Shown here: positions 8,326 to 18,374 of the stretch, in pieces
Position numbering within the stretch: the first letter of the stretch is position 1
How the letters are laid out: the number at the start of each line of letters is the position of its first letter
NCBI RefSeq assembly: GCF_036997485.1
Contig: NZ_JAWLPU010000001.1
Location: 248,001-312,000 of the forward strand
Origin: Brachyspira pilosicoli
Lineage (GTDB): Bacteria > Spirochaetota > Brachyspiria > Brachyspirales > Brachyspiraceae
Length of the DNA: 64,000 nucleotides
Reading direction: 5' to 3'
Translations under genes and position numbers: made by a program
Notes under the pieces: model-generated
What the model saw: only the letters and a program-made list of their open reading frames with translations
What the model was told of the DNA's origin: nothing
Database searches by the model: none

Positions 8326-11300
8326 ATGGAAAATACTGAAATATCAAATCTTTTAATAGAAAAGTTCAAAAATAGTGAAGAGTACAAATCTTTTGATTTA
8401 AACAATGTAAAAAACATATCAGGAATAAAAGGAGGGTCAGATTCTCTTTTTTTTGCAACTCTTTTTAAAGATAAAAATAAAAGTTTAATAATTATAAAAG
8501 AAGATGAAAATGAGGCTATGCTATTAAGTCAGGCTTTAAACTTTTATAATGTAGATAATCATTATTTTCCAGATTATGACAGTGTGCCTTTCACAAAAAT
8601 GTCTCCTATTACGGATATAGTGCAAGACAGATTAAGTATTTTATATAAACTAATTAATGAAGATAAATTTATTCTAATAACAACAATAAAATCCATCGCA
8701 AGAAAACTTCCAAACAAAGAAACATTAAAAAATAATATAATCAATATAAAAGTTAATGACAAATTAAATATTGATTCTTTAAGGCTTAATTTATATGATT
8801 TTGGGTATGTGATAGAGAGAGAAGTTTCTGAGGTTGGAACTTGTGCTGTGAGGGGAAGCATAATAGATATATATTCCATTCTTTATAATAATCCAATTAG
8901 AATAGAGTTATTTGATGATGAAGTTGAGAGTATAAGATTTTTTAATATAGAAGATGGAAAATCATATAAAAATGTTGAAGAGATTATAATATATCCTGTG
9001 AGGGAAGCAATTTATAAAGATTCAATTATAGAAGAGGTTTTAAACAAAGATATTGACAGTGAATTAAAAGATAATATACAAAAAAGCAAATATTTTGCTG
9101 GAAGCGAAAACTTACTTGGGGTATTTAATAATGATTTGCAAACTATATTTGATTATACTCATGGAAGCATTATATTTACAGATGATACATTAAAACTAAA
9201 AAATAAACTAATAAATGTTTTATCAACTGCAGAAGAAAATTTTAATGATATGGATAATATATTTAAATCTTTTTATGATAATATAAACTCTCTTTATATA
9301 GATACAAATTATTTTGAAGATATAGCAAAAAATACAATTAATTTAAGTCCTTTTATAGTGGATAATAATATTCATAAATTTAGTTTCAATGAAGGAGTTT
9401 CTTTCAAATCTAAACTAACAGAGTTTTTGGATTATATTAAAGATTATAGAAAGAAAGATTATTTTATTATACTTTCTACAAGCCATTATGACCAGGCAAA
9501 GAGATTTTATAAGATAATGGATAATTTAGAACCTAAATTAATTGCATCAGAAGAAAACACTAATGAAGAAACTAAAACAATAATAGAAGAAAACAACATA
9601 GTAGATGAAGAAGAAAAACTTGATTTTTCTAATAATGAAAATGATTTTTATATAATAACAACTCAATCAGCATCAGGATTTATTAAAGATGATATAAAAA
9701 CAATATTTATAGCAGATTGGGAAGTATTTGGAAGAAAAAGAAAAAGAGTAAAAAAGATACCGAAAGTAAATAAAAATATTATAGAAACATTTGTTGATTT
9801 AAATATAGGCGACTATGCTGTTCATGTAAACTATGGTATAGGAAAATATTTAGGTTTAACACGTAAACTATCGAACGGAAAAGAAAAAGATTATTTAACA
9901 TTAGAGTACGCCAAAGGAGATAAACTCTATATACCAGTAGAGCAGATGAACTTTGTGCAGAAATATATATCTGGAAGCGGAGAAGAGCCAAAATTAACAG
10001 CATTAGGCGGAAGTGCTTGGGATAAAATAAAAAGCAAGGCAAGAGAAGATGCTTTAGCTACAGCAAGAGAACTTATAAAAATATATGCAATTCGTTCTCA
10101 TGTTCATGGAAATATTTACGGACCAGACACTCAGTGGCAAGATGACTTCGAAGCTTCATTTAACTATGAGGAAACTGTTGATCAATTAAGGGCTATCAAT
10201 GATATAAAGTCAGATATGGAAAGCGATAAGATGATGGACAGGCTTGTTTGCGGAGATGTGGGATTTGGAAAGACTGAAGTTGCTTTTAGAGCTATATTTA
10301 AAGCTGTTATGGCAGGAAAGCAATGTGCAATACTCTGCCCTACTACAATACTCTCGCAGCAGCATTATAATAATGCCAAAAAAAGATTTGAAGATTTTCC
10401 TGTTCGTATAGAAGTATTAAATAGATTTATCTCTTCAAGACAAGCTAAAAAAAATAAAGAAATGCTTGAGAATGGTTCTTGCGATATTATCATAGGTACG
10501 CACATGCTTTTATCTGATGATATTAAGTTTAAAAATTTAGGCTTAATAGTTATAGATGAAGAGCAGAGATTTGGTGTAAAACATAAAGAAGCATTAAAAA
10601 AACTTAGATTTGAAACTGATGTGCTTACACTATCTGCAACACCAATACCAAGAACATTGAATATGGCATTAACAGGCATAAGAGATATAAGTATAATAGA
10701 AACGCCTCCATTAAACAGAATACCTGTAAAAACTTATGTAATGGAATTTAATGAAAAGACTGTTGTAACTGCAATAGAGAGAGAATTAAAAAGAAACGGG
10801 CAAGTATTTTATTTATATAATAGAATAGATACTATAGAATCATTTGCTTTGATGATAAAAAAGCTATGCCCTAAGGCTTCTATATGTGTTGCACATGGAA
10901 AAATGACAGGTATTCAGTTAGAAAAAATTATGTCGGATTTTATTAACCATAAATATGATATATTAGTATCTACCACAATAATAGAAAATGGAATCGATAT
11001 CCCTAATGCTAACACAATATTAATAGATAATGCTAATAAACTTGGTCTTTCTGAGTTATATCAATTAAGAGGAAGAGTTGGAAGGAGCGACAGAGAGGCT
11101 TATGCTTATATGTTTTATCCTGAAAACTTGGCACTAACAGAAGTAGCTTATAAAAGGCTTCAAGCTATATCAGAGCATACAGACCTTGGTGCTGGATTTA
11201 AGATAGCAATGAGAGATTTAGAAATAAGGGGTGCTGGCAACATATTAGGAAAAGAGCAATCTGGTATGATTTATCAGGTTGGTTATGAACTTTATACTCA

Positions 11301-11922
11301 AATGCTTGAAGAGGCTACCAATGAATATAAGGGTGAAATAAAAGAGGTTACTTTTGATACGGTTATAGATTTTAAACATAATTTATTTATACCAGATGAA
11401 TATATATCAGACCCTAAAGAGAAAATATCAGTATATAAATTAATAATGCGTTCTCAAAGTGATGAAGATATTGACACTGCTAAAGAATATATGATAGATA
11501 AATATGGAAAGATGCCTAAAGAAATGGAAGATATATTTAGTATAGCAAAATTAAAAGTGATATTAAAAAGAGTAAGAGTATTATCAGTGATAGAAGGGCA
11601 TTATAATATGTATATAAAACTTGATAAATATTCTAAAATAGATGCTAAGAAAGTATCAAAATTAGTTTCTTTGGAAGGCTCTGGAGTTTATTTTGATAAA
11701 GAAAATCTTAATCAATTAATAATACCCGTAGTAGATGATAGTTTAATGTGGAAAATAAATAAAGTGACTGAAGTAATATTAGAAATAGAAAGCATAGAAG
11801 AAAATAAAGGAAACGAAGAAAAAAGTTTAGTGGATGTCAATTTAGAATCTCAAAGAAAAAATAAGCAAAATAACATAAGAAAAAGAAAAATAATAAAAAT
11901 AAATAAAAGAGATAATAATTAA
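8326..11922 (+). CDS. mfd: Transcription-repair coupling factor Mfd
   Basis: Mfd removes RNA polymerase stalled at DNA lesions and recruits UvrA for nucleotide excision repair. The order of domains fits the family: a UvrB-like N-terminal module (1-450), the RNA-polymerase-interacting domain beginning near 495 (GDYAVHVNYGIGKYLGL), and a RecG-like translocase. The translocase has Walker A GDVGFGKTE (643-651), Walker B DEEQRFG from residue 744, LSATPIPRTLNMAL and the QLRGRVGRSDREAYAY motif VI. The C-terminal regulatory domain ends in a lysine/arginine-rich tail. Its length of 1198 residues is typical. It has its own promoter and reads in the same direction as the AddB-like gene upstream. Its stop overlaps the end of a small convergent gene by four bases. 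Confidence 0.97.
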   Translation: MENTEISNLLIEKFKNSEEYKSFDLNNVKNISGIKGGSDSLFFATLFKDKNKSLIIIKEDENEAMLLSQALNFYNVDNHYFPDYDSVPFTKMSPITDIVQDRLSILYKLINEDKFILITTIKSIARKLPNKETLKNNIINIKVNDKLNIDSLRLNLYDFGYVIEREVSEVGTCAVRGSIIDIYSILYNNPIRIELFDDEVESIRFFNIEDGKSYKNVEEIIIYPVREAIYKDSIIEEVLNKDIDSELKDNIQKSKYFAGSENLLGVFNNDLQTIFDYTHGSIIFTDDTLKLKNKLINVLSTAEENFNDMDNIFKSFYDNINSLYIDTNYFEDIAKNTINLSPFIVDNNIHKFSFNEGVSFKSKLTEFLDYIKDYRKKDYFIILSTSHYDQAKRFYKIMDNLEPKLIASEENTNEETKTIIEENNIVDEEEKLDFSNNENDFYIITTQSASGFIKDDIKTIFIADWEVFGRKRKRVKKIPKVNKNIIETFVDLNIGDYAVHVNYGIGKYLGLTRKLSNGKEKDYLTLEYAKGDKLYIPVEQMNFVQKYISGSGEEPKLTALGGSAWDKIKSKAREDALATARELIKIYAIRSHVHGNIYGPDTQWQDDFEASFNYEETVDQLRAINDIKSDMESDKMMDRLVCGDVGFGKTEVAFRAIFKAVMAGKQCAILCPTTILSQQHYNNAKKRFEDFPVRIEVLNRFISSRQAKKNKEMLENGSCDIIIGTHMLLSDDIKFKNLGLIVIDEEQRFGVKHKEALKKLRFETDVLTLSATPIPRTLNMALTGIRDISIIETPPLNRIPVKTYVMEFNEKTVVTAIERELKRNGQVFYLYNRIDTIESFALMIKKLCPKASICVAHGKMTGIQLEKIMSDFINHKYDILVSTTIIENGIDIPNANTILIDNANKLGLSELYQLRGRVGRSDREAYAYMFYPENLALTEVAYKRLQAISEHTDLGAGFKIAMRDLEIRGAGNILGKEQSGMIYQVGYELYTQMLEEATNEYKGEIKEVTFDTVIDFKHNLFIPDEYISDPKEKISVYKLIMRSQSDEDIDTAKEYMIDKYGKMPKEMEDIFSIAKLKVILKRVRVLSVIEGHYNMYIKLDKYSKIDAKKVSKLVSLEGSGVYFDKENLNQLIIPVVDDSLMWKINKVTEVILEIESIEENKGNEEKSLVDVNLESQRKNKQNNIRKRKIIKINKRDNN

Positions 11923-12029
11923 TCTTTATTCTCATCTTTATTTTTATCTTTTCTATTGTTAACTATTCTTGTAGTAACAGCATAAATACAAAGTAACACA
12001 AAACCTATAAGTAATAGTTTATTTATCAT
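11919..12029 (-). CDS. Small single-pass membrane peptide (36 aa)
   Basis: The frame encodes MINKLLLIGFVLLCIYAV followed by a charged Lys/Asp/Asn-rich tail. It has one hydrophobic segment (about residues 4-19) and a hydrophilic cytoplasmic-type end. A GGAG sits six bases before the ATG at 12027-12029, which supports translation. Its stop overlaps the end of mfd by four bases. It lies just beyond the flaA terminator, so it may be expressed by read-through or from an unseen promoter. I do not recognise a family and the function is unknown. Conservation in related genomes would decide whether it is real. Confidence 0.5.
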   Translation of the reverse strand: MINKLLLIGFVLLCIYAVTTRIVNNRKDKNKDENKD

Positions 12030-12056
12030 AATTTCTCCAAAAATCTATATAAAAAT

Positions 12057-12087
12057 AAAAGGTGAAGTTAGTAACACCTCACCTTTT
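12057..12087 (-). terminator. Terminator of the flaA pair
   Basis: AAAAGGTGA (12057-12065) pairs with TCACCTTTT (12079-12087). Read on the minus strand the stem is followed by a T-rich run. It lies 22 bases after the stop of the downstream flaA gene. Confidence 0.75.
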
Positions 12088-12108
12088 ATTATATCGAAAG
12101 AAATCTAA

Positions 12109-12792
12109 TTACCAAGTATCTCTTGGGTCATCAGCTTCTTTATAAGTTTCTAAGTACATATCAGTTCTAGCTTCCAAGTTATCGAAGTAAATGTAATATT
12201 TACCATAAGAATCTCTAGGATCAACTTTAATATTGATACCCATGAAACTTATACCTTGTTCAGCTTGACCTCTAAAGTTTTCTTGTTCTACTTTAGCAGG
12301 CACTTGTACAGTAATTTTTTTCCAACCCATAAAGTTAAGAGCTTCATTACCAATATTTTGAGGTTTACCATTAATATCATAAACATAGAAACTCATTCTA
12401 TTATTATGATTTCTTCCAGCAACCCAAACACTGATTTCTTTAGTGAAACCAGGGATTTTTACAGGTCTAGGAGGAGTAACAGAAAACCAAGGGTAACCAG
12501 TTTTAAAATACTCTACTTTAGCACCTAAAATATATTTATTAGCATCAGCATTTTCAGCAGTAACATCAGCAGGGCCGCCTTCACGACGAATTATACTAAT
12601 AACACCATAATCTCTAGGCATAGATGCTTGCCAAGTATTAGCAAATTCAAAATCATCTATTAAGAAATTAGTATAAGATTCAGTAACAAAATTATTTCCT
12701 GCTTGACCATTATCTTGTGCTGCATCCTGTGCGAATAACAAGAATGCAACAGTCAAAATCAACATTGTTATCAAAATACTTAATCTTTTCAT
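12109..12792 (-). CDS. flaA: FlaA-family periplasmic flagellar outer-layer protein (227 aa)
   Basis: FlaA proteins coat the FlaB core of spirochaete periplasmic flagella. This copy has a signal peptide (about 1-21, ending LLFAQ), then the family pattern: a start resembling LIDDFEFANTW, a jelly-roll-like body with PWFSVTPPRPVKIPG and ISVWVAGRNHNNRMSFYVYD, MGWKKITVQVP, and the C-terminal YYIYFDNLEARTDMY. It is shorter than the classical FlaA of about 320 residues. It lies 23 bases behind a longer paralogue, and a terminator follows, so the two form a short operon. Processing by signal peptidase I and export by Sec are inferred. Which numbered FlaA this is cannot be told here. Confidence 0.85.
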   Translation of the reverse strand: MKRLSILITMLILTVAFLLFAQDAAQDNGQAGNNFVTESYTNFLIDDFEFANTWQASMPRDYGVISIIRREGGPADVTAENADANKYILGAKVEYFKTGYPWFSVTPPRPVKIPGFTKEISVWVAGRNHNNRMSFYVYDINGKPQNIGNEALNFMGWKKITVQVPAKVEQENFRGQAEQGISFMGINIKVDPRDSYGKYYIYFDNLEARTDMYLETYKEADDPRDTW

Positions 12793-12815
12793 TGTATTTT
12801 TCTCCTTATTAAACC

Positions 12816-13646
12816 TTATTGTTGCGCTTCTTGTTGAGTAGTATCACCAGTAGTAGTAGTACCACCGTCTTCACCTACAACTTTTGCACCGCCATTAGAA
12901 TACTGCTCTGCAGAACTTCCGCCTATTTCTTGACCAAGAGTAGTTTCTATATCAGAACCGTCATAAGCTTCTCTAAATGTATCTGTAACTGTTTGGAAAT
13001 AGTCTAATAATACAACGAAGTTATCAGCTCTTTCTTCAGGTGAAGCCCAGAAACGGAAATTCAAGAATCTTAAACCTTTAGCTCTAGGAACATAAGGTTC
13101 TTCTTGAGGTATAAAAGAAGGTACAGCTGTACTCAAATTTTTCCAACCAATATATTTTAAAGAACCAATAGGCAATGTGTAAGTATAACCGCGATAATCT
13201 TCAAATAACATTTCCATAGTATAGTCATAATTTCCACCCCATACCCATACATCAAAAGTCTGAGCTTTTCCAGGGATAATTTTTTGTACTGTTGGTACTA
13301 AATCAAAGAAATTGTATCCTTTTCTAAAGAATGATACACTTACTGATAATGAATTAGTGGAATTGTAACCTTGATTACCCATACCAAAAGGTTTAGTAGC
13401 AAATAATCTCATATTTGGGTATTTCATTACAACACCATTTTCATTTGTTCTATCGCCTGTAAACATGAAACGACTTCCATTTGATATAGGCTGCCATTCA
13501 TCTAATGTTTCAAAGTTATAAAGCACTCTAGTTTCTAAATAGATACTAGAACTTTGTCCATAAACAGCAAATGAACCTAAGCATATGAATAGACAAATGA
13601 TTATGAGGTAGCGAGAAATGTCTCGCATACTTCTATAGAATTTCAT
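12816..13646 (-). CDS. flaA: FlaA-family periplasmic flagellar outer-layer protein (276 aa)
   Basis: This is the upstream partner of the flaA pair. A signal peptide (about 1-30, with LIIICLFICLGSFAVYG) is followed by a FlaA body: YNFETLDEWQPIS, RKGYNFFDLVPTVQKIIPG, FDVWVWGGNYDYTMEMLF, YIGWKNLSTAVP and, near the end, LRFLNFRFWASPEERADN and VLLDYFQTVTD. The C-terminal 30 residues are a Gly/Thr/Gln-rich tail absent from the shorter paralogue. The strong promoter at 13701-13729 reads into this gene. Family assignment is firm from the pattern. The exact position of the protein along the filament is not known from sequence. Confidence 0.87.
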   Translation of the reverse strand: MKFYRSMRDISRYLIIICLFICLGSFAVYGQSSSIYLETRVLYNFETLDEWQPISNGSRFMFTGDRTNENGVVMKYPNMRLFATKPFGMGNQGYNSTNSLSVSVSFFRKGYNFFDLVPTVQKIIPGKAQTFDVWVWGGNYDYTMEMLFEDYRGYTYTLPIGSLKYIGWKNLSTAVPSFIPQEEPYVPRAKGLRFLNFRFWASPEERADNFVVLLDYFQTVTDTFREAYDGSDIETTLGQEIGGSSAEQYSNGGAKVVGEDGGTTTTGDTTQQEAQQ

Positions 13647-13700
13647 AGCGCACTCTCCTTAATATTTATAGCTAAGCAATTATATCCAATAACTTGCATA

Positions 13701-13729
13701 ATTATATTATTAATAATAAAAATTGTCAA
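13701..13729 (-). promoter_or_regulatory. Consensus promoter of the flaA pair
   Basis: On the minus strand TTGACA (13724-13729) and TATAAT (13701-13706) are separated by 17 bases, a perfect sigma-70-type match. The leader to the ATG at 13646 is about 50 bases and contains an AAGGAGAG ribosome binding site. It resembles a housekeeping promoter, not a sigma-28 promoter. Confidence 0.8.
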
Positions 13730-13862
13730 CTATAAAATATAAAATTATAACTTGCATTAGCTTAATATATCGTATTGTAATAACATAATATTTACAGCAT
13801 TTGATTTAAATATATATTATGATAATATTATTTTTAATTTTTTAATTAAGTAAACAAAAAAT

Positions 13863-14540
13863 ATGAGACTAAACAAATATATAGCTTCTCTAAACATAGC
13901 AAGCAGAAGAGAGGCAGATAATCTTATTAAAGACGGTAAAGTTAAAGTTAACGGAGAAATAATACTCAATCCTGCAACACAAGTATCTGAAAACGATAAA
14001 GTAGAATGCCATAAAGACGAAGAGAGTAAAATATATATAAAATTAAACAAGCCCAGGGGATATGTTGTTTCTACAAATAGAGATGAAGGAAAAACTATAT
14101 ACGAATTACTAAATAATAAATTAAAAGGAGTTTATCCTGTAGGCAGATTAGATAAAGATAGTAATGGACTTATACTTCTTACAAACGACGGGGTATTTGC
14201 TAAAAAAATAATAGGTGAAAACTCTAATTGCGAAAAGGAATATTATGTTAAGGTAAATAATAATATACCAGACGGAGCATTAAAAAAACTTGAATATGGA
14301 ATATCTTTGGATGGAAAAAAATTAAAACCTGCTAAAACAAAAAGAATAACAAAAAATTCATTTAACATAATTCTTACAGAAGGAAGAAACAGACAAATAA
14401 GAAGAATGTGTGAGAAGGTGGGATTTGAAGTAATTATATTAAAAAGACTAAGAATTAATAATATATTTTTAAATGAACTTAAAGAAGGAAAATTTGAATA
14501 TTTAACAAAAGAAGAAATTAATTGCATAATGGAAATATAA
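13863..14540 (+). CDS. RsuA/RluB-family rRNA pseudouridine synthase
   Basis: The enzyme isomerises a specific uridine in ribosomal RNA to pseudouridine. An N-terminal S4 RNA-binding domain (1-45, MRLNKYIASLNIASRREA) precedes the synthase core, which has the catalytic GRLDKDSNGLILLTNDG motif (Asp near residue 95) and ends with the family signature LTEGRNRQIRRMCEKVG. At 225 residues it is typical for the RsuA/RluB/RluE/RluF group. Substrate specificity (16S or 23S) cannot be read safely. It is divergent from the flaA pair and convergent with the chemoreceptor gene. A hairpin overlaps its stop codon. Confidence 0.9.
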   Translation: MRLNKYIASLNIASRREADNLIKDGKVKVNGEIILNPATQVSENDKVECHKDEESKIYIKLNKPRGYVVSTNRDEGKTIYELLNNKLKGVYPVGRLDKDSNGLILLTNDGVFAKKIIGENSNCEKEYYVKVNNNIPDGALKKLEYGISLDGKKLKPAKTKRITKNSFNIILTEGRNRQIRRMCEKVGFEVIILKRLRINNIFLNELKEGKFEYLTKEEINCIMEI

Positions 14541-14556
14541 TACATTATGCAATTAA
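14518..14556. terminator. Hairpin between convergent genes
   Basis: TAATTGCATAATG (14519-14531) and CATTATGCAATTA (14543-14555) form a perfect 13-bp stem. The 11-base loop contains the stop codon of the pseudouridine synthase gene. It could serve as a terminator for both converging genes, although U-runs are weak on both sides. Confidence 0.6.
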
Positions 14557-14567
14557 ATCCATATTAA

Positions 14568-16616
14568 TTAAAAAGTACTAAAACCATCATCTGTTACATT
14601 ATTAGAATTAGAAAATGTTTCGCCGAACTCTCTATCGTTAGAAATACTCACATCTTTTTTGGGCGGTTTTAATTGTGTATTAACTTTTTTAATATCATCT
14701 TTTTTGGAAGGAATATCCGGCTTTTTATTAGGTTTATCTTCTTTTGATATTTTTATATCAGAACTGCTTAATTTAAAAAAGCTAACAGCCTCTTGAAGAC
14801 TTCTTGCCTGCTTAAGTAAATCTTCTGAAGTATAAGCACTCTCTTGAACCAAAGAAGCATTATGCTGCGTAACAGTATCCATTTCAGAAACAGCAATATT
14901 TACCTGATCAACACCTGCCTGCTGCTCCATAGCAGTAGAACTAATATTTTGCATTATTTTAGCAGTATCATCTATTTTTTGCTGAATATCAATAAATATC
15001 TCTTGAGATTGATGAGCTGTTTCTGTTGCTTTATTTATTTTTTCATTTGTATTATCTACCAAATCAGTAATATCTTTTACAGATGATTGAGTAGTTTGAG
15101 CCAAATTCCTAACCTCGCTCGCAACAACAGCAAACCCTTTTCCTTGATCGCCAGCTCTTGCAGCTTCAACTGCAGCATTAAGCGCTAATATATTTGTTTG
15201 AAAAGCAATATCCTCTATTATTTTTGTAATATTTTTTATCTTTGTACTAGCTTCAAATACTTCTTCTATATTTTTTGTTGTTTCTGTGATAATGCTTCCG
15301 GCATTTTCTATAGCCTCCTTAGAAGAAACCATCATATTATTTCCTGTTATAGCATAATCGGTAGAAGATTTTATTGTAGAAGCCATCTCTTCCATAGAAC
15401 TTGCAGTTTCTTCCAAACTTGCAGCTTGTGATTCTGTTCTTCTTGATAAATCTGTGTTGCTGTTTGAAAGCTCCTTTGCAGCATTGACTATATTATTAGA
15501 AGCCTCATTAACTTCTGTTATAGTTTCTATTAATTTATTCCTCATACTTACAAAAGATTTTGATAAAACACCTATTTCGTCTTTTCTTGATTTTATACGC
15601 TGTTTTGAACTGCTTAAATCGCCTTGCTCTATTTTTGATGCTTCCTCTACTACAACTTCTAATGGTTTAGTAATTGTTCTTATAAATAAATTAACAAGTA
15701 TAGCCAAAATTATTATAGATACTATTCCTATAATGCTTATAGCTATTATCAATTTTATATTCTGCTCATATATCTCATAATCCATCATTGCAAGAGCTAT
15801 TATCCAAGGCTGATTTTTTAATTTATGATATGCTGCAGTTCTATTATGACCATCAAGATTATATGTAAGATTACCGCTTATATTACCGCTTTTAAAAGCT
15901 TCTTCATATACAGGATTTATTTTCATAACCGCTATATTCTCATACAAAGAATCCATTATATTGTATAATTTGTCAGTAGTTATAAAAAGTCCGCCTGTTT
16001 TTCCTAAATCAATATTTGCAAAATGAGTTTGATGAAGCATATACCAATCTAAAAAAATATAAATATAACCTATTGTAATATTATACGAATCTTTAACAGG
16101 TTTTATAGCTGGCATAGCCCATTTTGAAGTAATTTCTGATTGAACAAGTTTATCAGCATATACAACCCCATCTGTATTTGAAGCAACAAACCTATTCCAA
16201 GCATCTGGAATATAATCTTTAAGATTTTTTCCTAAAGCAGAAGAAGATAATGAATCTAAAAATATATCCCCTTCAGAGTCAGCTATACCAAAATTAATTA
16301 GATAAAGATTATTATCTTTAAATTTATTTATAGTTTCAGACAATAATTCTTCAGTAAAATTAACATCATTTTCTAAATATTTAACAACTGTAGGAGTAAC
16401 AGAATATGTACTTATTAGAGATGTTTGCAAATCAAACCAAGTATCTAAAACAGAAGCATATCCAGCTATAGTGCTATTAAACCCGCCTAATCTGCTTTTA
16501 CTAATACCTACGCTTGCTATATTTACAGAAGATATTAACATCACTATTATAATTAAAACAACTATAGAACATATTACAAATGGTATTCTAAAACCTAAAC
16601 TATTTACTTTTTTCAT
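14568..16616 (-). CDS. Methyl-accepting chemotaxis protein with Cache-type sensor
   Basis: This is a transmembrane chemoreceptor controlling the CheA kinase. TM1 lies at about residues 10-35. A periplasmic dCache-like sensor follows (to about 285, with [15 protein letters not shown] and [10 protein letters not shown]). TM2 is near 290-315, then a HAMP domain. The long cytoplasmic coiled coil carries the conserved tip [15 protein letters not shown] and [14 protein letters not shown]. Clusters of Glu/Gln typical of methylation sites are seen ([20 protein letters not shown]). The C-terminal 50 residues are a Lys/Pro/Asp-rich linker with no obvious CheR pentapeptide. The ligand is unknown. A strong AAGGAG ribosome binding site precedes the ATG. 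Confidence 0.93.
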   Translation of the reverse strand: MKKVNSLGFRIPFVICSIVVLIIIVMLISSVNIASVGISKSRLGGFNSTIAGYASVLDTWFDLQTSLISTYSVTPTVVKYLENDVNFTEELLSETINKFKDNNLYLINFGIADSEGDIFLDSLSSSALGKNLKDYIPDAWNRFVASNTDGVVYADKLVQSEITSKWAMPAIKPVKDSYNITIGYIYIFLDWYMLHQTHFANIDLGKTGGLFITTDKLYNIMDSLYENIAVMKINPVYEEAFKSGNISGNLTYNLDGHNRTAAYHKLKNQPWIIALAMMDYEIYEQNIKLIIAISIIGIVSIIILAILVNLFIRTITKPLEVVVEEASKIEQGDLSSSKQRIKSRKDEIGVLSKSFVSMRNKLIETITEVNEASNNIVNAAKELSNSNTDLSRRTESQAASLEETASSMEEMASTIKSSTDYAITGNNMMVSSKEAIENAGSIITETTKNIEEVFEASTKIKNITKIIEDIAFQTNILALNAAVEAARAGDQGKGFAVVASEVRNLAQTTQSSVKDITDLVDNTNEKINKATETAHQSQEIFIDIQQKIDDTAKIMQNISSTAMEQQAGVDQVNIAVSEMDTVTQHNASLVQESAYTSEDLLKQARSLQEAVSFFKLSSSDIKISKEDKPNKKPDIPSKKDDIKKVNTQLKPPKKDVSISNDREFGETFSNSNNVTDDGFSTF

Positions 16617-16680
16617 AATTCAACAACTCCTTACTGATATATTGTTGTACTGTTTATTTTAATATAAAAAATTATTAAAA

Positions 16681-16721
16681 AAAAGCTACAGTATTAAAAT
16701 GAATGTAATACTATAGCTTTT
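16681..16721 (-). terminator. Terminator of iron alcohol dehydrogenase gene
   Basis: AAAAGCTA-AGTATTA (16681-16696) pairs with TAATACT-TAGCTTTT (16706-16721) with one mismatch. Read on the minus strand it follows the dehydrogenase stop by about 20 bases and ends in a T-rich stretch. Confidence 0.7.
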
Positions 16722-16743
16722 AAATGTTTTTTAACAAAAAATA

Positions 16744-17904
16744 TTATCTATAAGATTTTTCTAATACAGTTAATACTTCTTCATCTGTAAAGTTATGAGG
16801 ATCACATTCAAATAATCCGCCCATAGCAAATTTAGCATTCTTAGCTATTTTTGGCAAGTCTTCTTTGCTAATACCATAATCGGAAAGTTTTAGATTATCT
16901 ACACCGCAAGCCTTCTGCAAATCAACTAAAGCCTCTACAAAATCCATAGCCTTATTAGCATCTTTTTTACCTAAAGCCTTAGCCATATTAACCATCTTTT
17001 CATCGCAATCATGTGAATTTGCTATTGCAGTATAATACTCTTTACTTATCATAATAAGCCCAGCACCATGCTCAAGTTTTGGATAATAAGCACTTAAAGC
17101 ATGCTCCATAGAATGTTCTGATGTACAGCTTGAAGTACTTTCCACTATTCCAGATAAAGTATTAGCCATAGCAACATCTTCTCTTGCTTTCATATTGTTG
17201 CCGTCTTTAACAGCATCAGCCAAACTTTTGCCTATAAGCTCTATTGCTTTTAATGCAAATAAATCACTCATATCTGTTGCAATTTTATTAATATATCCTT
17301 CTGTGCTATGGAACAATGCATCAAAACCTTGATAAGCAGTAAGTTTAGGAGGAACTGTTTTCATAAGTTCTGGATCTACTATAGAAAGATAAGGATAAGT
17401 TTTTTCATAACCGAAACCTATTTTTTCATTGCCGTTAGTGATAACAGTCCAAGGGTCAGCTTCTGTACCTGTGCCTGCTGTAGTAGTAATAGCAACTATT
17501 GGAAGAGGGTCATTAGGTATTGCTTTACCCTTACCAGTACCGCCGAATATATAATCCCAATAATCGCCATCATTCGTAGCCATTATAGCAATAGATTTTG
17601 ATGAATCCATACTGCTTCCGCCGCCTATACCTATTACAAAATCACAATTTTCTTTTTTTGCTAAAGCAGCTCCTTCCATTACATGGTCTTTTATTGGGTT
17701 AGGCAAAATTTTGTCAAATAAAACATAGCTTACATTCGCCTTTTTTAATTCTTCTTCTAATCTATTTAAATAACCATATTTCTTTATAGAAGTACCGCCT
17801 GTAACAATTAATGCTTTTTTGCCCGGAAGCTTTTGTTTATGCAGTTTATTTAGAGAACCTGTACCAAATATAACTTTACTTGGCATATAAAAATTAAAAT
17901 CCAT
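16744..17904 (-). CDS. Iron-containing alcohol dehydrogenase
   Basis: A group III NAD(P)-dependent dehydrogenase. The Rossmann part has IGIGGGSSMDSSKSIA and ITTTAGTGTEADPWTV. Metal ligands are visible in GFDALFHSTEGYI (Asp and first His) and TSEHSMEHALSAYYP (further His). The frame is open upstream to 17967, but I place the start at the ATG at 17902-17904: AGGAG sits about eight bases before it and the protein then opens MDFNFYMPSKVIFG, as the family does. The result is 386 residues, the usual length. The substrate is unknown; butanol- or lactaldehyde-type reduction during fermentation is plausible. It is divergent from creD, with a repeat array between. Confidence 0.9.
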   Translation of the reverse strand: MDFNFYMPSKVIFGTGSLNKLHKQKLPGKKALIVTGGTSIKKYGYLNRLEEELKKANVSYVLFDKILPNPIKDHVMEGAALAKKENCDFVIGIGGGSSMDSSKSIAIMATNDGDYWDYIFGGTGKGKAIPNDPLPIVAITTTAGTGTEADPWTVITNGNEKIGFGYEKTYPYLSIVDPELMKTVPPKLTAYQGFDALFHSTEGYINKIATDMSDLFALKAIELIGKSLADAVKDGNNMKAREDVAMANTLSGIVESTSSCTSEHSMEHALSAYYPKLEHGAGLIMISKEYYTAIANSHDCDEKMVNMAKALGKKDANKAMDFVEALVDLQKACGVDNLKLSDYGISKEDLPKIAKNAKFAMGGLFECDPHNFTDEEVLTVLEKSYR

Positions 17905-18000
17905 AATATAGCTCCTATTTTTTAATAAATAAAATAATGAATGATTGAAATTATACAACTGTGCCATATTTAAATCAAATTAATAATAATTTTTATATTT

Positions 18001-18340
18001 TTGTTTGTGGGGACTAGCCCCCTGCGAAGCGTGCCCGTAGGGTACACACCCCCAGTTCTTTTATTGATATAAAAGAACCAAAAGAACTGCATTAAAAAAA
18101 CTAGCTTTTAAGCATATCCAAAATCAGATATTATTTTATACTTAATATATATTCATGAGATATTAGCTATAGTATTTGTACTTTTTGCAACTTTTTGCTA
18201 CGGGAAAAAGTTGAATAAAAAAATCATATAACAAAATATAGTTATTTTAGAATATGTTGATTTTAGTTTGTCATAAAATATTTCTTAAGTTTTTGTTTGT
18301 GGTGGCTTTGCCCCCTGCGAAGCGTGCCCGTAGGGCTAAA
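18001..18340 (-). repeat. Intergenic modular repeat array R1 (A-B-A', minus orientation)
   Basis: Read on the minus strand, a truncated A-tail (18336-18291) is followed by module B (18217-18164), then a full module A (18092-18001). B contains the hairpin CAACTTTTT (18188-18196) with AAAAAGTTG (18205-18213). A contains GTTCTTTT (18055-18062) with AAAAGAAC (18071-18078) and ends in a G-rich/C-rich tail around GGACTAGCCCC. The same modules recur at 27.1-27.6, 45.7-45.9 and 48.1-48.7 kb. No gene was found in 17905-18400, which separates two divergent genes. Confidence 0.85.
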
Positions 18341-18343
18341 AAT

Positions 18344-18374
18344 TTGACAAAATATAAAATCTTTAGTTTTTAAT
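18344..18374 (+). promoter_or_regulatory. Possible creD promoter at the edge of repeat array R1
   Basis: TTGACA (18344-18349) starts only a few bases after the repeat ends. A weak -10 such as TTTAAT (18369-18374) follows. Spacing to that box is long (19), so the -10 call is uncertain. Confidence 0.4.

Noticed and set aside
12256-12528. 90-codon plus-strand frame opposite flaA
   Set aside because: It is fully antisense to a clear FlaA gene and has no promoter or ribosome binding site of its own.
17905-17967. Longer start of the iron alcohol dehydrogenase
   Set aside because: The ATG at 17904 has a good ribosome binding site and matches the family start; the extension has neither.
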